64,000 bases of DNA from DASVRZ01 sp038228695 (GTDB taxonomy: Bacteria > Verrucomicrobiota > Verrucomicrobiia > Chthoniobacterales > DASVRZ01), in NCBI GenBank assembly GCA_038228695.1, contig JBBRPA010000004.1, positions 38,141 to 102,140 of the forward strand, given 5' to 3'. Position numbers and translations under genes: made by a program. Under the pieces are notes generated by a model. That model made no database searches. It saw nothing but the letters and a program-made list of their open reading frames with translations, and was not told where the DNA came from. This document shows, piece after piece, positions 34,716 to 43,646 of the stretch (within the stretch, counting starts at the first letter, position 1; each line of letters begins with the position of its first letter).

Positions 34716-36194
34716 TTAGTAACGGCGGGAGCGGCTGCGACTGCTGGCGGCTCCGCCTAAAATGCCGCCCATGATGCTCCCGAGGACGCCGCGAACAATC
34801 GTTCGGCCCATTTGCGTGCCCATGGCGCGAAGGACGCTAGTTCCTACGCTGGTGGCGATCTTCATGACTTCGGAAGGTTTGCCGGGAGCTGCGGGGGCTG
34901 CGCCCGGCGCGCTGGTAGCGGCGGCGGTTTTGGCCTGGAGCAGTTCGTAAGCGGATTCGCGATCAACGACTTTTTCGTAGTGCCCATAGAGATCGCTCGC
35001 CTTGATCGTGGCGGAACGTTCGTCGGGTGTGAGTGGAGTGAGGCGCGATGCGGGTGGGTAAATGAGGCAGCGGTCGACGATTTCCGGCGTGCCTTTTTCG
35101 TCGAGACAGGAAACGAGCGCCTCGCCTACGGCTAATTCGGTGATCGCGGTAGCGGTGTCGAGTTTCGGATTGGCGCGGAAGGTGTCGGCGGCGGTTTTGA
35201 CGGCTTTCTGGTCGCGCGGGGTGAAGGCGCGGAGAGCGTGCTGGACGCGGTTGCCGAGCTGGCCGAGAACGGTTTCGGGAATGTCGAGCGGGCTTTGGGT
35301 GACGAAATAAATGCCGACGCCTTTGGAGCGAATCAGTCGCACGACCTGTTCGATTTTTTGCTGGAGGAAATCGGGCGCGTCGTTGAAGAGCAGATGGGCT
35401 TCGTCAAAGAAGAAGGCGATTTTTGGTTTCTCCGGATCGCCGGCCTCGGGAAGGCGCTCGAAGAGTTCCGACATGAGCCAGAGCAGGAAGGTGGCGTAAA
35501 GGTTGGGCGAATTGATCAGCTTGTCGGCAGCGAGCAGATTGATGACGCCTTTACCACCGTCGGTTTGGATAAGGTCGTCGAGATCGAGAGCGGGTTCGCC
35601 AAAGAATTTATCGCCGCCCTGCGACTGGAGCGCGAGGAGGCCGCGTTGGATGGCACCGACGCTGGCGCTAGAGACGTTGCCGTAATTGGTCTGGTATTGC
35701 GCGGCGTTGTCGGCGACGTGGGAGAGCATCGCGCGCAGGTCCTTGAGATCGAGCAAGAGCAGTTTTTCGTCGTCGGCGATTTTGAAAATGAGGTTGAGCA
35801 CGCCACCCTGGACTTCGTTCAAACCCAGCAGGCGGGCCATTAAAAGCGGGCCCATTTCGGAGACGGTGGCGCGAACCGGATGGCCCTGCTCGCCGAAGAT
35901 GTCCCAGAAGCGGACGGGAAACTTCTCGAAGGCGAAATCGCCGAGGCCGACGTCCTTGACGCGTTGGTCGATCCGAGGATTGGATTCTCCGGCTTGGCCG
36001 ATGCCGGAGACGTCCCCTTTCACATCGGCGAGGAAAACGGGTACACCCATGTCGCTGAAACGTTCGGCGAGCACGCGCAGGGTGACGGTTTTCCCGGTTC
36101 CCGTCGCTCCGGCAACGAGGCCGTGCCGGTTGGCCATGCGAGGTAAAAGAATGTGTTCGGAGGAGCCTTTGGCAAACGGGACGGGTTCGGTCAT
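34716..36194 (-). CDS. HerA-like ATPase (DUF853, YjgR type)
   Basis: 492 residues. Walker A GATGTGKTVTL (about 29-39), LADVKGDVSGIGQ, Walker B IAFFFDEAHLLF (about 252-263), an arginine-finger region RSKGVGIYFVTQSP and the C-terminal family block (YELLQAKTAAA). An Ala/Pro-rich linker and a Gly-rich, Arg/Ser tail (GGAASSRSRSRRY) end the protein. HerA-type hexamers translocate on DNA with a NurA nuclease, but no nurA is here; YjgR-type proteins work alone in an unknown role. tpiA ends 81 bp upstream, so it may be read from the gapA promoter. Confidence 0.9.
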   Translation of the reverse strand: MTEPVPFAKGSSEHILLPRMANRHGLVAGATGTGKTVTLRVLAERFSDMGVPVFLADVKGDVSGIGQAGESNPRIDQRVKDVGLGDFAFEKFPVRFWDIFGEQGHPVRATVSEMGPLLMARLLGLNEVQGGVLNLIFKIADDEKLLLLDLKDLRAMLSHVADNAAQYQTNYGNVSSASVGAIQRGLLALQSQGGDKFFGEPALDLDDLIQTDGGKGVINLLAADKLINSPNLYATFLLWLMSELFERLPEAGDPEKPKIAFFFDEAHLLFNDAPDFLQQKIEQVVRLIRSKGVGIYFVTQSPLDIPETVLGQLGNRVQHALRAFTPRDQKAVKTAADTFRANPKLDTATAITELAVGEALVSCLDEKGTPEIVDRCLIYPPASRLTPLTPDERSATIKASDLYGHYEKVVDRESAYELLQAKTAAATSAPGAAPAAPGKPSEVMKIATSVGTSVLRAMGTQMGRTIVRGVLGSIMGGILGGAASSRSRSRRY

Positions 36195-36275
36195 GGCTTG
36201 CAGCCTAGGCGATGACTACCGACCAAGGCAAGAGCGCGTTGTCTACGACCTGCCCGCGGCGAGCAGAGAGGCGAC

Positions 36276-37046
36276 TTATTCGCGGAGTTTCAGCGTGTTC
36301 TCGACGATCTGGGCGAAACTCCGGGCGTCGAGGCTGGCGCCACCGACGAGTGCGCCGTCGATGTCAGGTTGGCTCATCAAGTCGGCGGTGTTCTCCGGTT
36401 TGACGCTGCCGCCATATTGGATGCGGATCTTTTCGGCGGTGGACTGGTCGGCAATTTCCCCGATGGTTTTGCGAATAAAGGCGTGGGCCTGTTGGGCCTG
36501 TTCTGGGGTGGCGGTGCGACCGGTGCCGATGGCCCAGACGGGCTCGTAGGCGATGACCGTTTCGACGATTTCTTTCGGAGTGAGATCGGCCAAACCACCG
36601 CGCAACTGGGTGGCGAGAACGGTTTCGACCTCGCCCGCGTCGCGCTGGGTGAGGGTTTCGCCAACGCAAAGAATCGGACGAAGCGCAGCCACATGGGCGG
36701 CTTTGACTTTTTTGTTCACGATCTCGTCGGTCTCGCCAAAGAGCGCCCGGCGTTCGCTATGGCCGATAACGACGAAGCGGACGTAAAGGTCGCGCAACAT
36801 TCCGGCGCTGATCTCGCCGGTGAACGCTCCAGCTTTTTCGAAGTGCATGTTTTGCGCTCCGACCTTGATGCTCTGATGTTTACCGAGACTTTCGGTGACT
36901 GTCGCGATGGAAAGGAACGGTGGAATGATCACGACCTCGACGTCGAGTTCATCACCTACTTCACGAAGGAAGCTCTCCATGAACGAGCGGGCTTCCCCGT
37001 TGGTCATGTTCATTTTCCAGTTGGCGGCGAGGATTTTTTTACGCAT
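36276..37046 (-). CDS. tpiA: Triosephosphate isomerase
   Basis: 256 residues from ATG 37046 (MRKKILAANWKMN). The open frame continues upstream only as a shadow of pgk. Catalytic residues are visible: Lys in NWKMN, His in VIGHSERR (about 95-102), Glu in AYEPVWAIGTG (about 165-175), and the phosphate loop IQYGGSV. It interconverts dihydroxyacetone phosphate and glyceraldehyde-3-phosphate in the cytosol. Third gene of gapA-pgk-tpiA, 37 bp after pgk. Confidence 0.97.
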   Translation of the reverse strand: MRKKILAANWKMNMTNGEARSFMESFLREVGDELDVEVVIIPPFLSIATVTESLGKHQSIKVGAQNMHFEKAGAFTGEISAGMLRDLYVRFVVIGHSERRALFGETDEIVNKKVKAAHVAALRPILCVGETLTQRDAGEVETVLATQLRGGLADLTPKEIVETVIAYEPVWAIGTGRTATPEQAQQAHAFIRKTIGEIADQSTAEKIRIQYGGSVKPENTADLMSQPDIDGALVGGASLDARSFAQIVENTLKLRE

Positions 37047-37083
37047 TTGGGCAGTTTTCTTTGAGGAGGCCGAGAGAGGCCGT

Positions 37084-38298
37084 TTATTTGTCCGCAAGGG
37101 CGGCGACGCCGGGGAGAGTTTTACCTTCGAGAAGCTCGAGGGAAGCTCCGCCGCCGGTGGAAATGAAAGTGACTTTGTCCGCAACACCGGCGCGTTTGAT
37201 GGCTTTGACGCTGTCCCCGCCGCCGATGATGGTTTTTGCGCTCTGATTTTGCGCGATGACCTCGGCGAGAGCGAACGTGCCTTTGGCGCACTCTTTGATC
37301 TCAAAGACACCCATCGGGCCGTTCCAAAGGACGGTCTTAGCGGAAGCGATTTCTGTGGAAAAAAGTTTGATCGTTTCCGGTCCGATATCGACGCCTTCCC
37401 AGCCGTCCGGGATGTCTTCACCGGGCGAAGTATATTTTCCAGGGCTGACCGTCTTGGCTTTGAAATCGAGCGTCTCCACGATGTAATTATCGACCGGCAG
37501 GAGAAATTTGACGCCTTTCTTTTCTGCTTTCGCGAGCGCGGCTTTGGCGGTTTCGACGCGGTCAGGTTCGCTCAACGATTTGCCGATTTTTTTTCCCAGC
37601 GCGAGGCCGAAAGTGTAAGCCATGCCGCCGCCGATGAGGATGGTGTCGGCCTTTTCGAGCAGGGCGTCGATGACTTGAATTTTATCGGAAACCTTGGCGC
37701 CGCCGAGGATGACGACGAAAGGTTTGGCCGGATTTGCGAGTTCGTCGCCGAGGAAATGGAGTTCCTTCTCCATCAATAAACCGGAAACGGCGGTGCCCAC
37801 GACGTGCGCAACGCCCTCGGTCGAGGCATGGGCGCGGTGAGCGGAGCCGAATGCGTCGTTGACGTAGATATCGGCGAGTTGGGCGAATTGTTTTGCGAGT
37901 TCGGGGGCGTTTTTCTCCTCGCCGGGTTCGAAGCGGACATTCTCCAAAAGGAGAACCTCGCCCGGGTCGAGCGCTTGGGATTTTTCAATCGCCTCGGGAC
38001 CGACGCAAACGCTAGAAAACGCCACCGGGATCTCGAGCAACTCTGCCAGTCGTACGGCAACCGGACGCAGACTTTGTTTCAGATCGATCTGGCCTTTGGG
38101 ACGCCCGAGATGGCTGCAAAGAATGACTTTCGCGCCGTGCTCCACGAGGTAGCGGAGCGTGGGCAAGGTCTCACGGATGCGGGTGTCGTCGGTGATCACC
38201 ATGCCGCCCTCCTTGTCGTCGAGCGGAACGTTGAAATCGACCCGCACGAGAACGCGCTTGCCGGTGACGGAGATGTCGCGGATGTCTTTTTTAGCCAT
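37084..38298 (-). CDS. pgk: Phosphoglycerate kinase
   Basis: 404 residues, normal length. It has RVDFNVPLDD (about 18-27), the substrate-binding ICSHLGRPKGQ-type loop (here LCSHLGRPKGQ), VLLLENVRFEPGE, VNDAFGSAHRAHAS, the ATP site VILGGAKVSDK, LIGGGMAYTF, LWNGPMGVFE and the C-terminal IGGGDSVKA and ISTGGGASLELLEG. It makes ATP and 3-phosphoglycerate from 1,3-bisphosphoglycerate. Lies 21 bp after gapA in the same operon, with no internal terminator seen. Confidence 0.98.
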   Translation of the reverse strand: MAKKDIRDISVTGKRVLVRVDFNVPLDDKEGGMVITDDTRIRETLPTLRYLVEHGAKVILCSHLGRPKGQIDLKQSLRPVAVRLAELLEIPVAFSSVCVGPEAIEKSQALDPGEVLLLENVRFEPGEEKNAPELAKQFAQLADIYVNDAFGSAHRAHASTEGVAHVVGTAVSGLLMEKELHFLGDELANPAKPFVVILGGAKVSDKIQVIDALLEKADTILIGGGMAYTFGLALGKKIGKSLSEPDRVETAKAALAKAEKKGVKFLLPVDNYIVETLDFKAKTVSPGKYTSPGEDIPDGWEGVDIGPETIKLFSTEIASAKTVLWNGPMGVFEIKECAKGTFALAEVIAQNQSAKTIIGGGDSVKAIKRAGVADKVTFISTGGGASLELLEGKTLPGVAALADK

Positions 38299-38319
38299 GG
38301 AACGGAGAGGTCTCGGAGC

Positions 38320-39372
38320 TTAGAGCCCCTTCGACGCGATGTATTTCACAAGGTCCACGCAGCGGTTGCTGTAGCCCCACTCGTTGTCATACCAGCTAAC
38401 GAGTTTGAAGAATTTGCTGTTCAGCTCGATCCCGCTGCTCGCGTCGAAAATGGAGCTGTGCGAATCGTGGATGAAGTCGGTCGAAACCACCTCATCAGTG
38501 GTCCAAGCGAGGATGCCCTTGAGATACGTCTCGCTGGCTTTTTTCATCGCCGCGGAGATCTCCGCATAGCTCGTTTCTTTGACGGTTTTGACGGTCAGAT
38601 CGACCACGGAAACGGTTGGGGTCGGGACGCGGAAACTCATGCCGGTGAGCTTGCCCTTGACCTCGGGAATGGCGAGGCCGACAGCCTTGGCCGCGCCGGT
38701 GGTGGAAGGAATGATGTTGATCGCAGCGGAGCGTCCGCCTTTCCAATCTTTCTTGCTTGGGCCGTCCACGGTTTTTTGGGTGGCGGTGTAGCTGTGAATC
38801 GTGGTCATGAGACCTTCCTCGACGCCGAAACCTTCCTTCAGGAGCACATGCACGACCGGGGCGAGACAGTTCGTCGTGCAGCTCGCGTTAGAAATGATCG
38901 TGTGCTTTGCGGCGTCGTATTTTTCGTGATTCACGCCCATGACGACCGTGATGTCTTCATTTTTTCCAGGAGCGGAGATAATGACTTTTTTCGCACCGGC
39001 TTTGATATGGCCCATCGCTTTTTCGCCTTCGGTGAAAAGGCCGGTGGATTCGATCACAATATCCACGCCCAGCTCCTTCCAAGGCAATGCGGCGGGGCCT
39101 TCCTTGACGGCGAGACATTTGATTTCGTGGCCATCGACCACCAAAATATCGTCCTCGGCCACGTCGGGGCTGGATTTTTTGGAATAGACCTCCTCCTTGG
39201 CTTTGCCTTGGGTGGAATCGTATTTCACGAGGTAAGCGAGATTGTCTGCCGGAACGAGGTCGTTCACTGCGACCACTTCGATCTCTTTGCCGAGAAGGCC
39301 TTGGTCACAAATTGCGCGGAAAACGAGACGCCCGATGCGGCCGAAGCCATTGATGCCGATTTTAATGCTCAT
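38320..39372 (-). CDS. gapA: Glyceraldehyde-3-phosphate dehydrogenase
   Basis: 350 residues from ATG 39372 (MSIKIGINGFGRIGR); the longer open frame upstream is non-coding. NAD-binding GINGFGRIGRLVF, the active-site ISNASCTTNCLAPV with catalytic Cys, the His in TIHSYTATQK, GAAKAVGLAIPEVKGKL, and WYDNEWGYSNR. It oxidises glyceraldehyde-3-phosphate with NAD and phosphate. An Asp-type rather than a Rossmann basic-residue cofactor pocket cannot be judged without alignment. First gene of gapA-pgk-tpiA, with a good promoter ending 38 bp before the ATG. No Shine-Dalgarno is evident in the short leader. Confidence 0.97.
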   Translation of the reverse strand: MSIKIGINGFGRIGRLVFRAICDQGLLGKEIEVVAVNDLVPADNLAYLVKYDSTQGKAKEEVYSKKSSPDVAEDDILVVDGHEIKCLAVKEGPAALPWKELGVDIVIESTGLFTEGEKAMGHIKAGAKKVIISAPGKNEDITVVMGVNHEKYDAAKHTIISNASCTTNCLAPVVHVLLKEGFGVEEGLMTTIHSYTATQKTVDGPSKKDWKGGRSAAINIIPSTTGAAKAVGLAIPEVKGKLTGMSFRVPTPTVSVVDLTVKTVKETSYAEISAAMKKASETYLKGILAWTTDEVVSTDFIHDSHSSIFDASSGIELNSKFFKLVSWYDNEWGYSNRCVDLVKYIASKGL

Positions 39373-39410
39373 AATATAGTAAGGATAGGTTTGGTGGTTG
39401 CGAGGGAGAG

Positions 39411-39438
39411 AAAATATCGCCCGGGCGGGAGGCGTCAA
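39411..39438 (-). promoter_or_regulatory. Sigma-70-like promoter of gapA-pgk-tpiA
   Basis: On the minus strand: TTGACG (39438-39433), a 16-bp GC-rich spacer, TATTTT (39416-39411). The -35 box matches 5 of 6 consensus bases. Expected transcription start near 39404, giving a leader of about 30 nt before the gapA ATG. Confidence 0.6.
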
Positions 39439-39530
39439 TGTCATTCGTCGAAAAAGACCAGTTGCCCCGGGAAGCACCGGGCCGGACCTGCCTTGCGGAA
39501 AGAAGGCAAACCCGATATTCAATCGGGGCT

Positions 39531-39623
39531 GATGGCTGTCTCCGGAGCGGAAGGTTGGGGCCAGTCGGCATTACGGGGCATCAGCGGGATGAGGCGGCGA
39601 ATGATTTCGCGGGCCTGGCTGGC
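39531..39623 (-). pseudogene. 93-bp fragment copy of the mtnP 3' region
   Basis: This stretch matches 46354-46446, inside the intact mtnP gene, at 85 of 93 bases with no gap. In the mtnP frame it reads ASQAREIIRRLIPLMPRN and ADWP, then SA and ETAI. Five of the eight differences are silent and three change residues (E to Q, H to P, L to P). It sits between a GT2 gene and gapA with no start codon of its own. A stop follows soon after ETAI, so it is a remnant, not a gene. Homology begins and ends abruptly. Confidence 0.8.
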
Positions 39624-39651
39624 TTCCCTTGGCAGGAAATAGTGGCGTGCG

Positions 39652-40377
39652 TCACCGTGGGCCTCGGGTTCGCATCCGGATAACGTCGAGGAGCATTTGC
39701 AGGCTATCGCGAAGGATGTGGACCTTGCTGTCGATTGAATTTCGCCATTCCACCGGGAGATCGCGCATCTGGAAGCCATGGCGCCGGGCGAGAAGGAGAA
39801 TTTCCACGTCGAAGGCGAAGCCGTCGGTTTGCTGGGCGGTGAAAAGATCGGTCACGACCCGCTTCCGAAACGCCTTGAACCCACATTGCGTGTCGCGCAA
39901 CGGGATGCCCGACAGCAGGCGCACGAGACGATTGAAAGTCTGCCCCATGTTTCTCCGCAACCAACCTTGCGCGGCCACGATATCACTTCCCGGATGCTGC
40001 CGGTTACCGACGAGAATGTCTGTCTTAGGATCACGCTCGAATTCGGCCAGAAAATCGGCCACCGTTTCGACAGGCACGCTCAGGTCGGCGTCCATGAAAA
40101 AAACCATCTCGCCGCGCGCGGCCAGCATACCCCGTTTCACCGCGTAACCCTTGCCCCGCTGCAGTTCCCCAGGCAGAATTCGAAATGCCGGATGGGTCGC
40201 CGCAAAATCGAGGGCAACTTGCAGCGTCGCATCCGTGCTTTTCTCGATCGCGATCAACACTTCGGCGTTTTTTCCCGCGAGAAAATCCGCCAACCGCGCG
40301 AGCGTCAGGGGCAGCCGCGATTCCTCGTTGAACGCCGGAATGACGATGGACAAGGTGGGGTCATTTTCCGATAACAT
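39652..40377 (-). CDS. GT2 glycosyltransferase, dolichyl-phosphate-glucose synthase-like
   Basis: 241 residues, GT-A fold. LSIVIPAFNEESRLP (about 9-23), the metal-binding MDADLSVP (about 96-103), GNRQHPGSDI, the family block FNRLVRLLSGIPLRDTQCGFK (in parts: FNRLVRLLSG, DTQCGFK), and DGFAFDVEIL. This set marks the Alg5/dolichyl-phosphate glucosyltransferase-like group. It would load a sugar onto polyprenyl phosphate, making the donor used by GT-C enzymes such as the divergent Agl23-like protein. The two start codons are only 6 bp apart, so each promoter must lie within the other gene. Confidence 0.92.
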   Translation of the reverse strand: MLSENDPTLSIVIPAFNEESRLPLTLARLADFLAGKNAEVLIAIEKSTDATLQVALDFAATHPAFRILPGELQRGKGYAVKRGMLAARGEMVFFMDADLSVPVETVADFLAEFERDPKTDILVGNRQHPGSDIVAAQGWLRRNMGQTFNRLVRLLSGIPLRDTQCGFKAFRKRVVTDLFTAQQTDGFAFDVEILLLARRHGFQMRDLPVEWRNSIDSKVHILRDSLQMLLDVIRMRTRGPR

Positions 40378-40383
40378 GATGCA

Positions 40384-41940
40384 ATGTCCGTTCTATCCGC
40401 CGACCCGAAGGAAAACAAGCTTGCCCGCCGGATGTTCTGGGTGGTCCTGATTTGCGCGGCCGTTTTCCGCGTTCTCTTTCTCGATCTCAAACCCGCCCAT
40501 TTCGACGAGGGTATTAATGGCTGGTTCGTCGATCAGATGGTGAAAAACGGGTGTTATCAATACGACCCAACCAACTACCACGGACCGCTTCATTTCTACG
40601 TCGAATTTCTTTCACTCACCGTATTTGGCCGCAACCTCTGGGCGCTCCGGTTGCCGGTGGTCGTGGTCGGATTACTTACGATCTGGATGGCATGGGCCTT
40701 CCGGCGCTTTCTCGGAAACCGGGCTGCTTTGCTCGCAGCGGCGGGAATGGCGCTGTCACCAGGGTTTGTTTTTTTCCAGCGTTACGCAATTCACGAAACG
40801 TGGCTGGTCCTCTTTCTGATGCAACTGGTCTGGGGCATTCTCGAACTTGTTGCGCACGGCAGTCGCCGGGGTTTGTTTGCCGTGGTAGTCGGCGCGACGG
40901 GATGCGTGCTAACCAAAGAAACCTATGCGATCCACTTTGTCGCTATCGGCCTGACCTTTCTCACCTGCGCAATTTGGCAAAAGCTCGTGCCGGTGGTGCC
41001 GGAGTGGCCACGCGCCAAGCCGCGCTGGAAGGACGATGAACTTTGGAAGGTCCTCACTCTCGCGGTCTTCGCAATAATCTTTTTCTACTCGGGAAATTTT
41101 TTCGACGGGGCGAGATTGCGGGGAATCTTCACCACCTTTCTAACTTGGTCGCACACGGGGGTGGACAGCGCGGGTCACATGAAAAACGACCAGCAACTCG
41201 CGCCGTTTCTAAACTATTACTGGCTCTGGTTAGGTTGGAAATTTGAGCCGCTCATGCTCCTCGGTGTGGCTGGTGCAGTGGCGGCGATTGGGAGCGTGCC
41301 GGGTCCGGTTCGTTGGCTGGCCGTTTATGCGATGGGCTGCCTCGCCGCGTATTCGCTGATCCCTTACAAAACGCCGTGGTGCGTCATTGCGATTGCGTGG
41401 CCATTCTACCTGATCGCAGGACATTTTCTCGACCGGATGCTAACCTCCCGCTGGAAATGGACGGGCGCGGCAGTGTTAGTCGCAGCGCTGATTTTTTCAA
41501 GTGCGCGCGCGATTGAGCTGAATTTTCGGAGATTCGATGACGATCGGTTGCCGTATATTTACGTGCAGACTTATCGGGATGTGAACCAGGTGCTCGATCC
41601 GATTCGAGAGCTAATTAAACGTGATCCAGAGAAAATCAATCTACGGGGCCGCGTCCATCTCGATAGTTACTATCCGTTGCCGTGGTATTGGGGCGATTTC
41701 ACGCAAATCTATTATCCCAAGTCCGGCGTGTATCAGGAGGACGAAGACTCGGATTTTTTAATCTGCGATTCCTCGCGGGTGCGAGAGCTAGCAGCGCATC
41801 TCAGCGAGGGTTATTTTCTAGTTCCATTCCGGTTGCGTTCGGGGCAGGACCCGTGCACGGCATTTTTTAACGCATCGGTTTTTGACGAGGAGTTTCCAGG
41901 GAAGGCGCCAGATCTTCCGGCACGGATTCCGGAGAAGTGA
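40384..41940 (+). CDS. Agl23-like (TIGR03663-type) polytopic membrane protein
   Basis: 518 residues, about eleven hydrophobic segments. The first outer loop has KPAHFDEGINGWFVDQM (about 33-49), with the acidic pair found in GT-C enzymes. YDPTNYHGPLHFYVE, FQRYAIHETWL and GCVLTKETYAIHF are typical of the family found beside archaeal and bacterial glycan genes under the name Agl23. The C-terminal 130 residues are soluble (INLRGRVHLDSYYPLPWYWG). It may start at ATG 40432 (MFWVVLIC) if the first ATG is not used. Divergent with a GT2 gene that could supply its lipid-linked donor. The 3' end overlaps the convergent membrane protein gene by 74 bp. Confidence 0.82.
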   Translation: MSVLSADPKENKLARRMFWVVLICAAVFRVLFLDLKPAHFDEGINGWFVDQMVKNGCYQYDPTNYHGPLHFYVEFLSLTVFGRNLWALRLPVVVVGLLTIWMAWAFRRFLGNRAALLAAAGMALSPGFVFFQRYAIHETWLVLFLMQLVWGILELVAHGSRRGLFAVVVGATGCVLTKETYAIHFVAIGLTFLTCAIWQKLVPVVPEWPRAKPRWKDDELWKVLTLAVFAIIFFYSGNFFDGARLRGIFTTFLTWSHTGVDSAGHMKNDQQLAPFLNYYWLWLGWKFEPLMLLGVAGAVAAIGSVPGPVRWLAVYAMGCLAAYSLIPYKTPWCVIAIAWPFYLIAGHFLDRMLTSRWKWTGAAVLVAALIFSSARAIELNFRRFDDDRLPYIYVQTYRDVNQVLDPIRELIKRDPEKINLRGRVHLDSYYPLPWYWGDFTQIYYPKSGVYQEDEDSDFLICDSSRVRELAAHLSEGYFLVPFRLRSGQDPCTAFFNASVFDEEFPGKAPDLPARIPEK

Positions 41941-43639
41941 GTCGGTAGAGTTCACCCCATTCTCCGGCTGCGACAAGCGGGGAGGACTCGATCCAAGGCT
42001 TGCGACTCGCTGGCCAGTTCTTTTCCTCGGATGGACCCCAGTAAAGGTAATGCACTCCGAGTTCCGCAGCGGCCAGAGTCCAATCTTCCGAACCGCTCAT
42101 CAGTCGGTCCATCGCGGCCTTTTCGCTTTCGTAGGAAAGACCGTGTCCCACCATGTGACCATGGTAGCCCAGAGCGAGGCGTCTTCCGGAAAAAACGAGC
42201 GGATGGGCGTAGTCCGGTGCGGCCGCGAAGACTTCGAGAATGGGGATGTCGCGAACGACGAGGGCCACGCTCCGAACGTGGGACGAGGTGGCGATTTCAT
42301 AACCAATCTCGGAGCGACCTAGTCCCGCCCAGAGCGAAAGGAAACCGGTGAAAAAGAGCATCACGCAGGCCGTGAGCGGAACGACATTCGAGCGGGTCGC
42401 AAGCAGTGCCTTCCAGAGAAAGGGAAGAATAGTTAGCCAGCACCACATCATCAGCTTGGTGTTATCCCATTCCCAAGGCGAAAACTTGATAAAAAACGTG
42501 GCGAGAAAGAGAAGCGCGGCGGGAACGACCCAGACCAACGCGGCCCGGTTGCGTTGCCAGGTAAGCACCGCGATGAGTGCTAGGAGGAAAAGAGGCATCA
42601 CGCCAAAATTCTCCCACCAATAGGCAACGGAAAAACCGGGCGGCGCCATCCATCCAAGTAACCAAGCGATTTGACTGCTGGCGTGAAATCCATCGGTGAG
42701 AAGCCAGATCAAACCCGTCGCGGGCAGGAACGCGGCGAGGCCGAGAGTTAGGAAATGCCTCCGCTCATTTCCGGCCAGGCAGAGGGTTCCAAGAATCGCT
42801 GAGAGGAAAAGAAACGTGTGAAGGTGAAAGAGCGGCATCGACGCGTAAACGAGCCACTCGAGCCAGAAAGGAAATCGACGTGTGGAAGGCAACGCTGCTT
42901 GCATTCCCCGCCAGTGAACTAACAGCAGCAATCCAGCGGGCAAGGCATAGAGGAAGCCGCGCTGGGTCACGAAAAGCGCCAGTGGCAGGCTTTTCCAATC
43001 CATCGTTTGCTGGAAATCAATCCATTGTCCGGTCTTGAAAAAAGTGAGTCCCGCCGCACCGCCACTAAAAAGAAAGCCGGCCACGCCGAACGCCTTTCCC
43101 CAGCGGTAAAGGGCGATGCCGGTAGCGAGCGAGCAGACGATTCCGGTGACGATGAGTGTGCTCCACAAAGGCAGCCCAACGACATCGAGGAGGGCGTTAA
43201 AATAGTCGATCCCAAAAGGGTAGCCGATGGTGCTATGAGCATGGATGGGGTTGGCTGGCCAAAGCGGTGCACCGTGAGAGAAGAAACGGATGTATTGAAT
43301 ATGGAGCGGCAAATCGCCGAGGTTATTGCGGGAGAGAACGGCGATACGGTCTTCCTTCAAAAAAATCAGCCAGAGAAACGCCCGCAAGGTGAAGAGCGCG
43401 AAGCAGATCGCGACGGCACTTTGCCAAACCAAAGTGTCTTTCGGTAGCGAACTGGCGGTTGCTAACTTCACCCGCCAAACGATCAAGCAGGAGGTGACAG
43501 CGCCAATGGTTAGCGCGACGATTGCGCTCGTGGTTAGTAATCCGGAAATGGAAAGAACCAGCGCAACGAGTGTGCTAATGAGGATGAAGGAAACGGTGCC
43601 AAGCCAGATTTTTTCCAACGCGGAATGGAAGAGACGCAT
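41867..43639 (-). CDS. Large polytopic membrane protein of unknown function (GT-C-like)
   Basis: 590 residues with about a dozen hydrophobic segments and no clear signal peptide. The first soluble loop after helices 1-3 has LKEDRIAVLSRNNLGDLPLH (about 93-112), with an acidic residue where GT-C enzymes have theirs, then AHSTIGYPFGIDY. The C-terminal 90 residues are soluble (ARSEDW-like segments, DWTLAAAELGVHYLYWG). I recognise no specific family. A role in sugar transfer is suggested only by topology and the glycan genes around it. It is the last gene of the vapBC-led operon (7 bp after the dynamin gene). Its last 24 codons overlap the convergent Agl23-like gene. Confidence 0.7.
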   Translation of the reverse strand: MRLFHSALEKIWLGTVSFILISTLVALVLSISGLLTTSAIVALTIGAVTSCLIVWRVKLATASSLPKDTLVWQSAVAICFALFTLRAFLWLIFLKEDRIAVLSRNNLGDLPLHIQYIRFFSHGAPLWPANPIHAHSTIGYPFGIDYFNALLDVVGLPLWSTLIVTGIVCSLATGIALYRWGKAFGVAGFLFSGGAAGLTFFKTGQWIDFQQTMDWKSLPLALFVTQRGFLYALPAGLLLLVHWRGMQAALPSTRRFPFWLEWLVYASMPLFHLHTFLFLSAILGTLCLAGNERRHFLTLGLAAFLPATGLIWLLTDGFHASSQIAWLLGWMAPPGFSVAYWWENFGVMPLFLLALIAVLTWQRNRAALVWVVPAALLFLATFFIKFSPWEWDNTKLMMWCWLTILPFLWKALLATRSNVVPLTACVMLFFTGFLSLWAGLGRSEIGYEIATSSHVRSVALVVRDIPILEVFAAAPDYAHPLVFSGRRLALGYHGHMVGHGLSYESEKAAMDRLMSGSEDWTLAAAELGVHYLYWGPSEEKNWPASRKPWIESSPLVAAGEWGELYRLTSPESVPEDLAPSLETPRQKPMR

Positions 43640-43646
43640 GGTCGAT

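Noticed and set aside
37804..39642. Long open frame (612 codons) antisense to pgk and gapA.
   Set aside because: It covers two conserved glycolytic genes on the opposite strand; it is a composition shadow.
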